A stretch of DNA of 64,000 nt from Gari tellinella (GCA_922989275.2 OV277862.1:43921786-43985785); one strand, 5' to 3'; shown: positions 8,980 to 20,294, counted from the stretch's first letter. Numbers and translations: made by a program. The notes: generated by a model not told the origin, from the sequence alone.

Positions 8980-10850
8980 ATGAAGCACATGCAACCATTG
9001 ACCAAATATTTGGCTAAAATAGAATCAAAACTGGTCCTTTTACAGAGTGGACAGGGCAAAAATAAGGATAAAATAGCAAAATTTTTAAAATTGAAGAACC
9101 ATAACTCCAACATGCCTTCGGCGATTTGGGTATTTATAGAACTGGACCAAGATTTTATACAAATATTATTTTCAGCAAATTTGGTGAAGATCCAATTAAA
9201 ACTGTGTGAGTCAGAAGGCTGACAAGCCTGAAGTAGTCAATTGTTAGTCATTCAAGGGCAAAAACTCCAACATGCCTTGTGCGATTTTGGTAGTTAAGAT
9301 GATTGACCTAGATTTTATATTAATAAACATTTTCAACAAGTTTGGTGAATATTTGATAAAAATTGTATGTGTTAGAAAGCAAACAATGCTGAAACATTCA
9401 TTTTTAATACTTAAAGAGCAAAAACTCAGACATGCCTTTTGCGATTTTAGTAGTAATGATACCAAACCTTGATTTTATATAAATAAAAGTTTTCAGCAAG
9501 TTTGGTGAAAATCAATAAAAAAAAGTATTTGTGTTAGAGAGCAAAAAATGGTGAAAGAGTCCTTTTTAATACTTAAAGGGCAATAACTTAGATAAACCTT
9601 ATGGGATTTTAGTAATAATCACACTAGACCTAGGCTTTATATAAATACAGAATATCAGCAAGTTTGGTGAAGATCCGATGAAAAGTCTTTGTGGTAGAGA
9701 GCAAAAAAGGCTGAAACAGCCATTTTTTAATTATTAAAGGGCTATTACTCCGACATGCCTTATGCGATTTTAGTAGGGTTCAAACTTAACCTTGATTATA
9801 TATTAATGAAAACTTTCAGCAAGTTTGGTGAAGATTAAAAAAAAAGTATTTGTGTTAGAGAGCAAAACTTGCTGAAAACAGTCATTTTTAATACATAAAG
9901 GGCAAAAACTCAGATATGCCATATGCGATTTTTGTAATAATCCAACTAGACCTAAATTTTATATAATTAATTATTTTCAGCAAGTTTAGTGAATATCCGA
10001 TAAAAACTTTATGTGTTAGAGTGCAAAAATGACTGAAACAGTAATTTTTTATTAATAAACAGGCAATAACTCAGATATAAAAAGTATGCGATTTTAGTAG
10101 TAATCAAACTAAACCTTGATTTTATATCAATAAACATTTCAGCAAGTTTGGTGAAGATCCAATAAAACGAATTTGTGTTAGAGAGCAAAACTTGCTGAAA
10201 ACAGTCATTTTTTAATACATAAAGGGCAAAAACTCAGATATGCCACATGCGATTTTTGTAATAATCAAACTAGACCTAAATTTTATATAATTAATTATTT
10301 TCAGCAAGTTTAGTGAATATCCAATAAAAACTGTATGTGTTAGAGTGCAACAATGACTGAAACAGTAATTGTTTATTAATAAACAGGCAATAACTCAGAT
10401 ATACCTAATGCGATTTTAGTAGTAATCAAACTAAACCTTGATTTTTATATCAATAAACATTTTCAGCAAGTTTGGTGAAGATCCAATAAAACGAATTTGT
10501 GTTAGAGAGTAAAACTTGCTGAAAACAGTCATTTTTTAATACATAAAGGGCAAAAACTCAGATATGCCACATGTATTTTAGTAATAATCAAACTAGACCT
10601 AAATTTTATATCAATAAATATTTTCGGTATGTTTGGTGAATATCCGATAAAAACTGTTTGTTTTAGAGTGCAAAAATGACTGAAACAGTCATTTTTTATT
10701 AATTAACAGGCAATAACTCAAACATACTTTATGCGATTTTAATAGTAATCAAACTAAACCTTGATTTTATATCAATGAACAATTTCAGCAAGTTTGTTGA
10801 AGATCGGATAAAAATATTCGCGTTAGAGAGCGGACAAAAACGCGTGATAG
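8980..10850 (+). repeat. tandem satellite array, about 162 bp period, about 11 monomers
   Basis: The word CAGCAAGTTTGGTGAA and its variants recur near 9340, 9493, 9655, 9817, 9977, 10140, 10304, 10466, 10626 and 10787, mostly 160-164 bp apart. Each monomer also has TTAGAGAGCAAAA, AAAGGGCAAAAACTCAGA and GCGATTTTAGTAATAATC. Period and mollusc context suggest a BIV160-like satellite, possibly the core of a larger mobile element. I cannot confirm the family without alignment. It ends in GGATGGACGGGCGGAGG. Confidence 0.85.
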
Positions 10851-11099
10851 TCTAACTGACTGATGGATGGACGGGCGGAGGTAGATACGGTTGCACAGTG
10901 TGAAGTTGATTCCGGCTGTATCACGTGATACTAAGCCGTGTGGTAATGTTTATGTCAGACGTTCTATTTTCGGTTTGTTATGATTTTAAATCGCCCTTTT
11001 TGGTGATTTAGGTCCGTCTTCATCATTTCATAGATCAGTTTGGTCCATAAGAATGTTCAGACATTATTATTAACCGTTATTGTATTTCAGACATTATAA

Positions 11100-11770
11100 G
11101 AAAAGGTCTGAAAACACAATGGGACTTTAACCCGTAGTGACGCGTATACTTTACAGACAAACAGTATATTTGTAAATGTTACACTTGTGGTTTACAAACC
11201 TTGTAGACCCAGATCAAAGAGATCCAAAAAAGAGCCCTCTCATCAGGGTCTGTCCTGTTTGTGATTGTTTGCAAATTTCCCAATACATTTTAAAACACCA
11301 ACCTTAATAGTCAAATATGGACAATACTTTATCAGTTCACCCCTGAAATGATTAATGGATAATTCCAATTTCAAAATCCTTCTAGTCCATTTTTGACTAT
11401 TTAGGGTTGATTTTAACAATTATTACAAAATGACAATCAATGAAGACTCTGATAAGAGGGCTCCTAAAGGAGCCCCCTCATCAGAATCTACATTGTTTGC
11501 ATGGGACAGGTGTAATCCTCACAGAAACACTGTTATGAAATTACGAGTGTACTCGTTTCTAGTGTTGAATGATTTAACCATTTCTATCTCGTGTGGGTAT
11601 TTATAATTCTTTTGGATCCTTCTAGTACAGGCATTTTGAACCAGTCTACTTTTGTATTTCTGGTAGAAAAAAAACACAAAAAAACAATAAAAACATCAAA
11701 CAGTGCAGACCCTGATTAGAGGGCTCCTAAAGTAGCCCTCTTATCAGGGTCTTCAATGTTTGCATATCTA
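11100..11770. repeat. three successive H3 hairpins in related flanks
   Basis: Hairpins at about 11206-11265, 11444-11490 and 11701-11760. The second and third share AGGGCTCCTAAAGGAGCCC-type tips, and all are followed by TGTTTGCA or a close variant. Spacing is about 240-260 bp. The middle and last units are clear; the first is decayed. This looks like a short tandem array of a hairpin MITE. Confidence 0.65.
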
Positions 11771-11909
11771 ATCAGTAATCTCTACAGAGGATGTAGGGTT
11801 GAAAGATTTAAAGAGTCATTTCAATCCCTATTTCTTTTACGCACAGCTAAATTCCGAGTCTATTCAGCGGGAATTATCACGTGTCAGCCAATACGTGCAT
11901 GACTAGCTA

Positions 11910-12165
11910 CAGTGGAGAAAACGTAATTCTTTCCCAATAAACGCGTTTACGCTAAAACTATTATTTTTACTGCAAACAGTTTGGAGCCAGATCAGACGCC
12001 GAGTAACCCTGCGTCTGATCAGGCTCCAAACTGTTTACCACCAAGATAAAGATGAATTATCAGAATTGTCAAAAAGTTGTACTTTTCTACGTTTTAGTGT
12101 TTTGCGTTTGCGTGCGTTTGCGTACGTTTGCGTTTAAACGGGAAAGAATAACAGATTCTCCACTG
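11910..12165 (-). mobile_element. MITE-A full copy
   Basis: TA-flanked, with the AATAAACGCG half first. The H1 hairpin is near perfect (GCCGAGTAACCCTGC tip). The GCGTTTGCGTGCGTTTGCG stretch has an extra repeat unit compared with other copies. Confidence 0.9.
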
Positions 12166-12775
12166 TACCTACACGCCAACGTGTTTTATTTGTCCATCTT
12201 GTTATCATTCACGTTCCAAATATATGCAGTCACGCAATTCAGAACTAATTTCACGTGTAGAACACGTCGACTCTGTCTCTTGTGTAACGAGATTTTGGAC
12301 AAAAATCACAACGAACTCCATAAGGTGCGTATTATTATCCTAAATAGTCTGCGTGCTATAGAATGTTTGAAACAGTTGTTCTTTGACAACCCGAACTTAC
12401 GTCAATCGAACTTAGCCCTGTTTCAGGGTAGACATGGCTTAGCTACATGTACTGGACAATCCGGATGACATCCAATTAAATCGAAGAGAATTGTTTTCCT
12501 AGAGTTTAGATATCGAATAAGTTCGACTTAAACGAGCTCGAGTTTTGGTTGACAATTTTTCTTTAACTACCATAATACAACACGCTGTTTGTTTGAGCTT
12601 TTTGCGAATGATGAATTTGGAACGCAGTACTAAATTCGGTAAGTCCATTTCAGAAAAGTTCGTCACCGTGCTTCCCACTTATTTAGTTAGAAACTGTTTG
12701 AAAAAATATTACAAATCCACCCATTGAATGTTTTTTATCCGGTCACAGCCTTACGCCGAGTACAGTGAGCATTTG
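12166..12775. other. no gene recognised
   Basis: A plus-strand frame continues out of MITE-A to 12468 and reads CRTRRLCLLCNEILDKN. I see no known domain and its start lies inside the MITE, so it is not called. The remainder is AT-rich with GATATCGAATAAGTTCGAC, a MITE-F-like word, near 12510. Confidence 0.5.
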
Positions 12776-13137
12776 CAGCGCTCCCCTATACAGCCACACC
12801 CAATGGACGGCACATATATGTGCGTTGTTCGGAGGGTGTCTTTTTAGGGAGGGCAATCGACTAACATATTATGCAAAAAGCTTGAATCCAGATCAGACGG
12901 TGCGTAACGCGGCTTCTGATCTGGATTCAAGCTGTTTGCCACTCGTCATTATCGTTTTTCTGTCAAAATGTCCATTATGTAAATTTGAAAAAACACACCA
13001 GCAGACGACAATTTTAAGCAGACAAAATTGCAGCAGTTAAAGCATTAGACATAACTGTCCTGTTTAGGGAACTGCGACAAGGGTAGTTGCAATGAGGGGA
13101 TCGTTGTTGGGAGGGCCGTTGTAGAGAGGGAGCATTG
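12776..13137 (+). mobile_element. MITE-B copy
   Basis: Ends CAGCGCTCCC and GAGGGAGCATTG. Family hallmarks are TTGTTCGGAGGG, an H1 hairpin with AGCTTGAATCCAGATCAGACG and its return arm, CTGTCAAAATGTCCATTATG, GCAGACGACAATTTTAAGCAG, and a final GGGAGGGCCGTTGTAGAG. The ends and TA flanks are pogo-like (inferred). About 360 bp and non-coding. Confidence 0.85.
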
Positions 13138-13345
13138 TATGACGGAAAGATGGATGTATTGGATGGGTCTAGGGCATTACGATACACAACAGGTCTGATA
13201 GCGTCGATGAATGACGAGGAATGAGTAGGTAAGATGATGATGATTTCAGGAAGATGATTTTTGTTAACCTCATTGGTCAATTGCGAAGCAGCGCATGGGA
13301 TCAAATCCACCGACCCGACTTCCTTTTATTTCTTGGCAGAGGGGA
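13138..13345 (-). repeat. SINE-like or other interspersed repeat
   Basis: On the minus strand it reads GAGATTATCCCCTCTGCCAA, then GGTGGATTTGATCCC, then strings of CATCATCATC. The first word also occurs on the plus strand at about 61512, showing an interspersed family. GATTTGATCCC is only a weak B-box match, so SINE status is tentative. Confidence 0.5.
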
Positions 13346-13678
13346 TAATCTCGGTCTAATAAACAGAAACAATTCCCTGTGACAATTAACACAAAAACCC
13401 ACGAAAATAAGTGTTAAAAGATTAAGTTTCCAGAAAATCTCGATCTACCAACAAAAATGAAGTAATAAAATAATTTCGGTTCTATTTTGAAATAGACCGT
13501 TCCCGAAGCTTGACAAAAATAGTTTTCTGTGTCAAAATGACGCATCTTGTTTATCAGATTGTCAGTAAAGTTTTCTGTTTGTGACTAAAACATAATGTGA
13601 ATTCCTTATTCTATCTTTTTCTGTTTTGTATTTCTAATACCAAACGTGAGTAATCACACGCATGATATCAAACAAAAT
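13346..13678. other. no gene seen
   Basis: AT-rich with no recognisable repeat or frame. Confidence 0.5.
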
Positions 13679-13827
13679 ACATGTCGAACTTCGATATCTC
13701 GAACTCGATTACTTCGAACTATCCGATATTTCAATACATGAACTCTCGGTTAAGTCGAACATACCCGTGTTTCAAAGTTAAAACGTGGTTTAGCCACCGA
13801 GTTCGAGATATCGAAGTTCGATATGTA
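13679..13827. mobile_element. MITE-F copy
   Basis: GTCGAACTTCGATATCTCG at the left is inverted as CGAGATATCGAAGTTCGAT at the right, with arms of about 29 bp. The interior has ATTTCGAAC-like words and TTTCAAAGTTAAAACGTGG. A second copy interrupts a MITE-A at 17426-17602. Confidence 0.75.
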
Positions 13828-13939
13828 TGGACAAATGTGTTTTACTCTTTTACCGCCGGAGTCGCATAAAGTTGACTTTGCAAACAGTTTGGATCCAGAT
13901 TAAATGCGGCATAACGCTGTATCTGGTGTTGATGTAATT

Positions 13940-14123
13940 AACAGACGAAACGCAAACGCATTGTAATAAAATGAAGAAAATGACAATTTTTCGACAATTC
14001 TGAATGTTTATATTAACCTTATCGGCAAACAGTTTGGAGCCTGATCAGACGCCGGGTTTGCAATGGAAATTATAGTTTCAGCGTAAACGCGTTTATTGTG
14101 AAAGAATAACGTTTTCTCCACTG
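13940..14123 (+). mobile_element. MITE-A copy, diverged, one hairpin arm lost
   Basis: ACGAAACGCAAACGCATTG, then AAACAGTTTGGAGCCTGATC running into GGGTTTGCAATGG, so the return arm of H1 is gone. It ends AACGTTTTCTCCACTG with TA after it. Confidence 0.75.
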
Positions 14124-14319
14124 TAATAGAGAAACAGTTTTGAACAATCTATCTTAAAATAACACCATTATTTAATAAACGTTTCGCTCAACCTTCCCTT
14201 GCCCCAAAAATTCAATTATACCTAAAATATATTTTCTATTGGTAAAAGAAATATTTAAACATTTTGAAATAGAAAATTAAATGCAGATTAAATTAAAAGG
14301 AAAACTAGATTAGCAAATT

Positions 14320-14495
14320 CAGTAAAAACCCTCTATTTCGACCCAAAACAAGAACGCTAATTGACTGCATAAAAGACAGGTGACAGCTTAAGGCAAGGAT
14401 AGCGTAAAACAGAAAGCTCCTGCTTTAAACAGTTACCTGTCTTATAAACCCGATAATTAACACAATTAAGTGGTCGTTATAGAGGGGTTTTACTG
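14320..14495. mobile_element. MITE-E copy lacking one H2 arm
   Basis: Left CAGTAAAAACCCTCTATTTC, right GGTCGTTATAGAGGGGTTTT and ACTG. The centre reads CAGAAAGCTCCTG joined to CTTTAAACAGTTACC, so most of the return arm is deleted. Confidence 0.7.
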
Positions 14496-14559
14496 TACTG
14501 AAATATACATGAATATAATATTGTCAGGGTTCTTGAGATACCGAGTTGAATGTACAATG

Positions 14560-14660
14560 GATTCTGGAGAAGATGTTATTCTTTCCCGTTACACGGAAAT
14601 GAAATGAAATTCAAACGCACTATTATTATCATTATTATTATTATACAAGATTTATATAGC
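14560..14660. repeat. MITE-A fragment followed by an ATT microsatellite
   Basis: TGGAGAAGATGTTATTCTTT and AAATTCAAACGCA are a MITE-A left end. From about 14622 it is interrupted by an (ATT)n-type tract and then TTTATATAGCGCTCTTTTCA, which looks like another interspersed repeat. Confidence 0.5.
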
Positions 14661-15032
14661 GCTCTTTTCACACAGGGGTTGTGCGTTCAAAAGCGAAATC
14701 ATATAAGTGTACTTACAAAGTAAGAAAAGACATATAACTACATTTAGAATATAGTAAAGACCCCCTACTTGTAACTTCTTACAATATAATTACTAAGATT
14801 AAAAATGTTTTTATAATTAGTTTATAACATCAATTTTGAAATGATTCAAACATTTAAAAGATTAATGGCATTATTAAAAATCAGTAATTTAAAAGTCGTT
14901 CTTGTTCCAAACACTTACACCCTACTATCTCGCACATCCGACATCTGGCATACAGAACCATGTCGATGCTTGCGCATGACGTAATCAATGTCGGTGGTAC
15001 TAGAGGACTTATTTAGTTTACTGCTTGTGTTT
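14661..15032. other. no gene seen
   Basis: AT-rich, no frame or structure noticed. Confidence 0.5.
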
Positions 15033-16676
15033 TTAGCTCACCTGGCACAAAGTGCCAAGGTGAGCTATTTTGATCGTGTTGTGTCCGCCGTCCGTCGTCG
15101 TCCGTCCGTTCGTTCGTTCGTCCGTCGTCAACAATTTCCTTAAACGACATCTCCTCCTAAACTACTGTAAGGATTTTCACCAAACTTGGCAGGAATGGTC
15201 CTTATATGGTCCTCTTTGAAATTTGTTAAAAAAGTTTCGATCCGTTGCATATCTAGGTCACATGAGCTAAAAATTGATCGTTTCAATAAAACTTAAAAAA
15301 TCTTCTTGTCTGAAACCACAGTACCCTGAGCTTAGATATTTGGCACAAAGAATCATCTACAAGTCCTCTATCAAACTTGTTCAAATTATTTCCCTGGGGT
15401 AAAAAAAAATGACCCCGCCCCAGGGGTCACACATTTACATAGAGTTATATAGTAAAATCGTCAAACATCTTCTTTTCTGAAACTAATATGGCCAGAGCTT
15501 TGATATTTGGTGTGGAGACACTTCTTGAGGACCAATATTGTTCAAACTGTTCTGGTCCGTTGCATATCTAGGTCACAAGAGCTAAAATATTTTTTTTTCA
15601 ATAAAAAGTTAAACCATAGTACCCTGAGCTTAGATATTTGGCACAAAGCATCATCTACAGGCCCTCTATCAAATTTGTTCAAATTATGTCCCTGGGGTAA
15701 AAAATGACCTCGCCCAAGGGGTCACACATTTACAAAGAGTTATATAGTGAAATCTTCAAACATCTTCTCTGAAACTATTTTTTTTCAGGCCTTGTCAATG
15801 AAGGACCTCGTTTATTTTCCCCGTCATAGGTGTGTAGGGGTCGAGGAACCATCCTCCTACACACCTTACACAATTATGAATTGCACAGCTGTATACATAT
15901 ATTTACAGGTATTAAATCTTCTTAGATTGACAAAGGTCTGAACACTGTTAATTTTCTTATAAAAATAATAAGAAAAAAACAGGAAAACAAAAATAAACCG
16001 AAGAAAAAAAGTACTTGTAGCCAGGCATGTGTAAGTTTCTTAACAGAAAAAAGTAGTTCTGCATGTGTATGCATATTCTCTGAAACTAATATGGCCAGAG
16101 CTTTGATATTTGGCATGATGACACTTCTAGAGGCTCTTTACCAATATTGTTCAATCTGTCCCGGTCCATTGCATATCTAGGTCACAGGAGCTAAAAATAG
16201 ATTTTTTTTAAAAATTAAAACTAAAATCTTCTTGTCTACATCATAATGAAACCACAGTACCCTGAGATTAGCTATTTGACACAAACCATCAGGTCCTCTA
16301 GCAAGTTTGTTCAAATTATGTCCCTGGGTAAAAAATGACACTGCCCCGGGGGTCACAAATTTACTAATAGAGTTATACAGTGAAATGTTCAAACAGCTTC
16401 TTCTCTGAAACTAATATGGCAAGAGCTTTAATATTTGGCATGGTGTCACTTTTAGAGAACCTTTACCAATATTGTTCAAATTGTTCCGGTCCGTTGCATA
16501 TCTAAGTCACAGGAGCTAAAATAGATTCTTTCAATGAATCCTTCGAAAAATATTCTAGTCATACCATGAGCTTAAAATTTTGGCACACAGCATCATCTGC
16601 TCAGCTTTCCAAAATATTTTACATTTACACCAACTGTTCCAGGTGAGCGATTTAGGGCCGTATACGGCTCTTGTCT
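15033..16676 (+). mobile_element. mollusc-type interspersed repeat with internal degenerate units
   Basis: It starts AGCTCACCTGGCACAAAGTG with its inverted partner CCAAGGTGAGCT, followed by repeated CGTCC and CGTTCG words. It ends with CAGGTGAGCGATTTAGGGCC and GTATACGGCTCTTGT, a small terminal hairpin. Inside, the blocks TTGCATATCTAGGTCAC (near 15246, 15562, 16172, 16495) and ACCCTGAGCTTAGATATTTG (near 15323, 15619, with a variant near 16258) give degenerate units of roughly 300 bp. A related start and end are common in mollusc genomes from my recollection. No coding capacity seen. Confidence 0.75.
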
Positions 16677-16939
16677 TATTTTTCTATAAAGTTATCGGTG
16701 GTTCAGTATGAGTTACTAGTTATCTGATAAATAAGCTGTCCAAAAAATATACCACATATCCCAGCCAACCAGTTTCAAATATATCAGGGGCAATCCCTAC
16801 CACCAAGATCCACCAGACAGGCACCGGGTCAACGGTACAACTCCTGAACTCCCATTCAGACCCACAGCATCTTCAGCAAGAACACACTGTCTAGAGGTAG
16901 AAGTCATTTATATCCTACTTTGTTCTAATAACAAATGTT

Positions 16940-17140
16940 AAAGAAGTGTGTTTTCAGACGTTTTTGAAGGCTGCAACTGAGCTCGCATCTCTGATGTCTA
17001 CCGGTAGAGTATTCCATGGTGTTGGGGCTGCATGCATGAAACTTCTACTCCACCAAACGGCTTCTCGGTACAACCAGCGATACATGTACTGACTTACTCG
17101 GACGACAACAACAACAACAACAACAGTGTTTATTTCATGA
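16940..17140 (-). pseudogene. C-terminal fragment of a non-LTR reverse transcriptase protein
   Basis: Read from about 17140 down to 16954 on the minus strand, the frame contains SFMHAAPTPWNTLPVDIR and then SSVAAFKNV and a stop. The PWNTLP..IR....AFK pattern is the familiar tail of many jockey/CR1-like RT proteins, where it precedes a conserved LKTHLF-like end. Only about 50 residues survive and no catalytic motif is present. The orphan 3' end and the neighbouring ACA tract suggest a dead fragment. Family assignment below the non-LTR level is not possible. Confidence 0.5.
17103..17124. repeat. (ACA)n microsatellite
   Basis: About seven ACA triplets. It accounts for the poly-valine run in the minus-strand frame and may mark the 3' tail of a retroelement on the minus strand. 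Confidence 0.85.
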
Positions 17141-17339
17141 TGTAGGCCACCGGCCCTTGACATATGACATATTCAATATACAAATGGTACACATCAAGCA
17201 ACTTGACAATATAACTTGAAGAATCGTTGTATGTAATTGTCAAATCTGTGTTGAACTGGAAGCCAGTAAAGCTCCTTCAAGACTGGTGTGATGTCGACGA
17301 CCTTTTCATTGAAAAGGAAGACAACTCGTTGATTCTGAC

Positions 17340-17657
17340 TATTCATTTAAATCTGAGTAGCAAACAGTTTGGAGCCTGATCAGACGCCGGGTTAATCGGC
17401 GTCTGGCTTCAAACTGTTTGCAATTGTCGAAACTCGATACTTCGAACTCTCTTAAATCATCGATCATACTTATATATCATGGGTTGAATTCGATCGCGCT
17501 TAAGTCGACATAACCGTAATTCAAAGTTAAAACGTCGCTAAGCCACGTTTTAACTTTGAAATATAGGTTTATCCGAGTTCAAAGTATCGAGTTTGGACTG
17601 TAATGGTTTTAGCGTAAACACGTTTATTAGGAAATGATAACGTCTTCTTCACTGTTC
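17340..17657 (+). mobile_element. MITE-A copy interrupted by MITE-F
   Basis: AAACAGTTTGGAGCCTGATC and most of H1 lie at 17362-17421. The right half (TTTAGCGTAAACACG to CTTCTTCACTG) resumes at about 17605 after the MITE-F insert. Confidence 0.7.
17426..17602. mobile_element. MITE-F copy nested in MITE-A
   Basis: TGTCGAAACTCGATACTTCG is inverted as AAAGTATCGAGTTTGGAC. It shares TTCAAAGTTAAAACGT with the 13679-13827 copy. Confidence 0.65.
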
Positions 17658-17715
17658 TTTTTCATGCTTATACAACACTGGGATGATAACACTGTCTTCA
17701 TAGTGTGTTTTATAC

Positions 17716-17957
17716 ACCCTTTACCCATAGCCTGTTTCTAGTTTTTAAGCCAGGTGAGCACTTAAAACAGGTTAAAAGTAAAATAGAATGCGCAAAACGC
17801 ACATTCTGCTTTACGTTCAAAATGTCATAACCTACCATCTGCTACGATATAGAACATAGCTATTTTGATACATTTTATGACTGTATAAATAGGAATTATG
17901 TTCTTGATTGGAGGAATAAATTATATGCGCTAAAAGGTGCCTCTATGAGGCAATAGG
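17716..17957. mobile_element. MITE-C copy
   Basis: CCCTTTACCCATAGCC at left, AGGCAATAGGTTAA at right (TTAA 17958-17961). H2 hairpin reads CTTAAAACAGGTTAAAAGT to its partner. GCGCTAAAAGGTGCC marks the right subterminal part. Confidence 0.7.
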
Positions 17958-18171
17958 TTAAACGGGAACTTAATTCAAACGAAAAGTTAATTTTGCTGAA
18001 ATGCCAAATATCCTATGTTTCGAAAAATCAACAATGTACTTGTATATGAGTTGCAACAGTTTGGAGCCTGATGATACGCCGAAAAACTCAATGCCTGATC
18101 TGAATCCAAACTGGCATCCTCTTTAGCATACAAGCTCTGCTCGACTGTAGTATTATATATAGCTAAGCTTT

Positions 18172-18385
18172 AGGGGAGAAGACTTTATTCTTTCCCAATA
18201 AACGCGTTTATGCTAAATCTATTACTTTCATTGTACAAACAGTTTTGAGCCAGACCAGGCGTCTGATTATACTAGAAAATGTCACTCAGATTAAAATGAA
18301 CATTCAGAATTGTCTAAAAGCTGTCATTTTCTACATTTTAGGGCCATGCGTTTTAAAAGTTTCGTTTGCGTGTATATGTAAAATC
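18172..18385 (-). mobile_element. MITE-A copy, decayed
   Basis: GGGAGAAGACTTTATTCTTT, AATAAACGCGTTTATGC and CAAACAGTTTTGAGCCAGAC are recognisable. The return hairpin arm and right end are eroded. Confidence 0.6.
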
Positions 18386-18579
18386 ACCGTGACTGAAAAT
18401 GAATTTTGCCGAGACCAGCAGGACATGGATGTTTGGAGAATAATTATGATTGCTACTGTTGATGTGTTTTGTATTTGGAAACAGTGTTTGTATTCTAAAG
18501 ACGTCTATTATTCTGTCTGAAATATTATACTGTCACATAGTCTATGGATGTCTGCTCGATGTGTCTGTTCGACGATGAT

Positions 18580-18700
18580 CATTCCCGTTTTAACGCAAAC
18601 GAAGCGCAAACGCATTGTATTTAAATCTTGAAAATGACATTTTGTAAAATTTTAATATTCACTTTAATACGAATATTAAACAATTTTGATCCTGAATAAA
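18580..18700 (+). mobile_element. MITE-A fragment
   Basis: CATTCCCGTTTTAACGCAAAC to AAACAATTTTGATCCTGAA. It is cut off where a MITE-B begins. Confidence 0.5.
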
Positions 18701-18706
18701 GATATA

Positions 18707-19075
18707 CAGTGCTCCCTCTCTACAACGACATCCAATGGGAGACACAGATTGTGTGTGTTGTTCGGATGGAGTCGTTATAGAAAGGGACAATTAAGAATTG
18801 GCTTACATTTGCAAACAGCTTGAATCCAGATCAGACGCCGCGTAACGCGGCGTCTGATCAGGATTCAAGCTGTTTGTTACTGGTAAATATATGTATTCTA
18901 TCAAAATATTCACTTATATGTTACTGTGAGAGAAAACAGCAGACGACATTATTAAGCAGACGATATTGCAGCAGTAAAATAGTTAGGCTTAATTATCCCG
19001 TTAAGGGAATTACGGCGAGTGTCGTTGTAAGGAGGGAGTCGTTGTTGGGAGGGCCGTTGTAGAGAGGGAGCGCTG
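18707..19075 (+). mobile_element. MITE-B full copy, first of three
   Basis: CAGTGCTCCCTCTCTACAAC to GGAGCGCTG, TA-flanked. The H1 hairpin with the GCGTAACGC tip is intact apart from one arm difference (CCAGATCAG against CTGATCAGG). Confidence 0.9.
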
Positions 19076-19085
19076 TACGTATATA

Positions 19086-19373
19086 CAGTACTCCCTCATT
19101 ACGACAACACACGATTGGAGACAAAGAATGTGTGTGTTGTTCGAATGGAGTTGTTATATGGAGGGGCAATTAATACATTTAAAGTAAGGTACATGACTAG
19201 GCTTGCACTTGCAAACAGCTTGGATCCAGACCAGACACCGCAGCACTCGTCATTCCTGTCTAAATGTCCATAATGTAACTTTGAGGAAACATCGTGAAAG
19301 GGTTAGATATTATTGTCTTGTCTGTGGAACAAGGGGCTCGTTGCTCGGATGGACGGGGAGGGAAGGAGCACTG
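19086..19373 (+). mobile_element. MITE-B copy lacking the hairpin return arm, second of three
   Basis: CAGTACTCCCTCATTACGAC to AAGGAGCACTG. The centre reads GCTTGGATCCAGACCAGACACCG then directly CAGCACTCGTCATT, so the return arm is missing. Confidence 0.85.
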
Positions 19374-19399
19374 TAATTATGCTGTCTATGACAGTAATA

Positions 19400-19757
19400 C
19401 AGCGTTCCCTCCCTACAATGACACCTAATGGGAGACAAAAAGTGTGTGCGTTGTTCGGAGGGAGCCGTTATAGGGAGGTATATTGGCTTACATTTGCAAA
19501 CAGCTTGTATCCAGATCAGACGCCGCGTAACGCGGCGTCTGATCTGGATGCAAGCTGTTTGTCACTCGTCATTATATTTTTCTGTCAAAATGTTCACTTA
19601 TATGTTACTATGAGAAAAACAGCAGACGACAAATCTTAGCAGACGGTTTTGCAGCCATGAAAAGAATGGACATAAATGTCTTGTTTGGGGAACAGCAGCA
19701 AGGTCGTTGTAAGGAGGGAATCGTTGTTGGGAGGGCCGTTGTAGGGATGGAGCGCTG
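19400..19757 (+). mobile_element. MITE-B full copy, third of three
   Basis: CAGCGTTCCCTCCCTACAAT to GATGGAGCGCTG with TA flanks. The hairpin is intact. One inner base pair differs from other copies (TGTATCCAG with CTGGATGCA). Confidence 0.9.
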
Positions 19758-19844
19758 TATGTGACAACTGTAGCGTGTTCAGTTACCACTGTTTGCTGTT
19801 TAGGTTAGCAGAATGTGCCCCGTGTGCAGCGTGCAGAGTGCAGT

Positions 19845-20055
19845 AGAGAAAACGTAGTTTATCCCAATACACGCGTTTACGCTTAAACTATTATTTCATT
19901 CAAAAAGTTTGATGCCTGATCAGACACCGAGTGATCAGGCTCCAAACTGTTTGCCACTCAGATAAAAACTGGTAGTCAGAATGGTAAAAAATGTGTCATT
20001 TTCTATATTTCATTGCAGTAAGTTTGCGTTTAAAATGAAGAATAACGTTTTTTTT
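19845..20055 (-). mobile_element. MITE-A copy, diverged, hairpin shortened
   Basis: CAGTAGAGAAAACGTAG, then CACGCGTTTACGC and TGATGCCTGATCAGACACCG meeting GTGATCAGGCTCCAAACTG. The hairpin tip is deleted. The right end is eroded. Confidence 0.7.
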
Positions 20056-20294
20056 AACTATTTGTCAGACCAGTAGCCAACGTACAACCGATGACCATCG
20101 ATTTATTTACTGAACACGCTACTGGTCAATCCTATACAGGCATTGATATAATTAGTGAGCGAACATGATCCGTGCGCCTGACGCTGCAAGGAAAACTATT
20201 ATTGTCGTCGTAGCAACCTGTCAACGGAAATTACTTTTTCATGATTATATTGTAAACGCATCATCACCAGTTTTGTGAATGAATGTTGCTGGAG

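Noticed and set aside
8980..10850. CRISPR-like array from regular repeats
   Set aside because: The repeats are about 162 bp monomers without unique spacers, in eukaryotic repeat-rich DNA. It is a satellite.
12052..12468. 138-residue plus-strand protein
   Set aside because: It starts inside MITE-A and the part beyond (CRTRRLCLLCNEILDKN) matches no family I know.
15033..16676. Helitron with standard ends
   Set aside because: There is a small hairpin near the 3' end, but the terminus does not read CTRR and no 5' TC could be fixed, so I left the class open.
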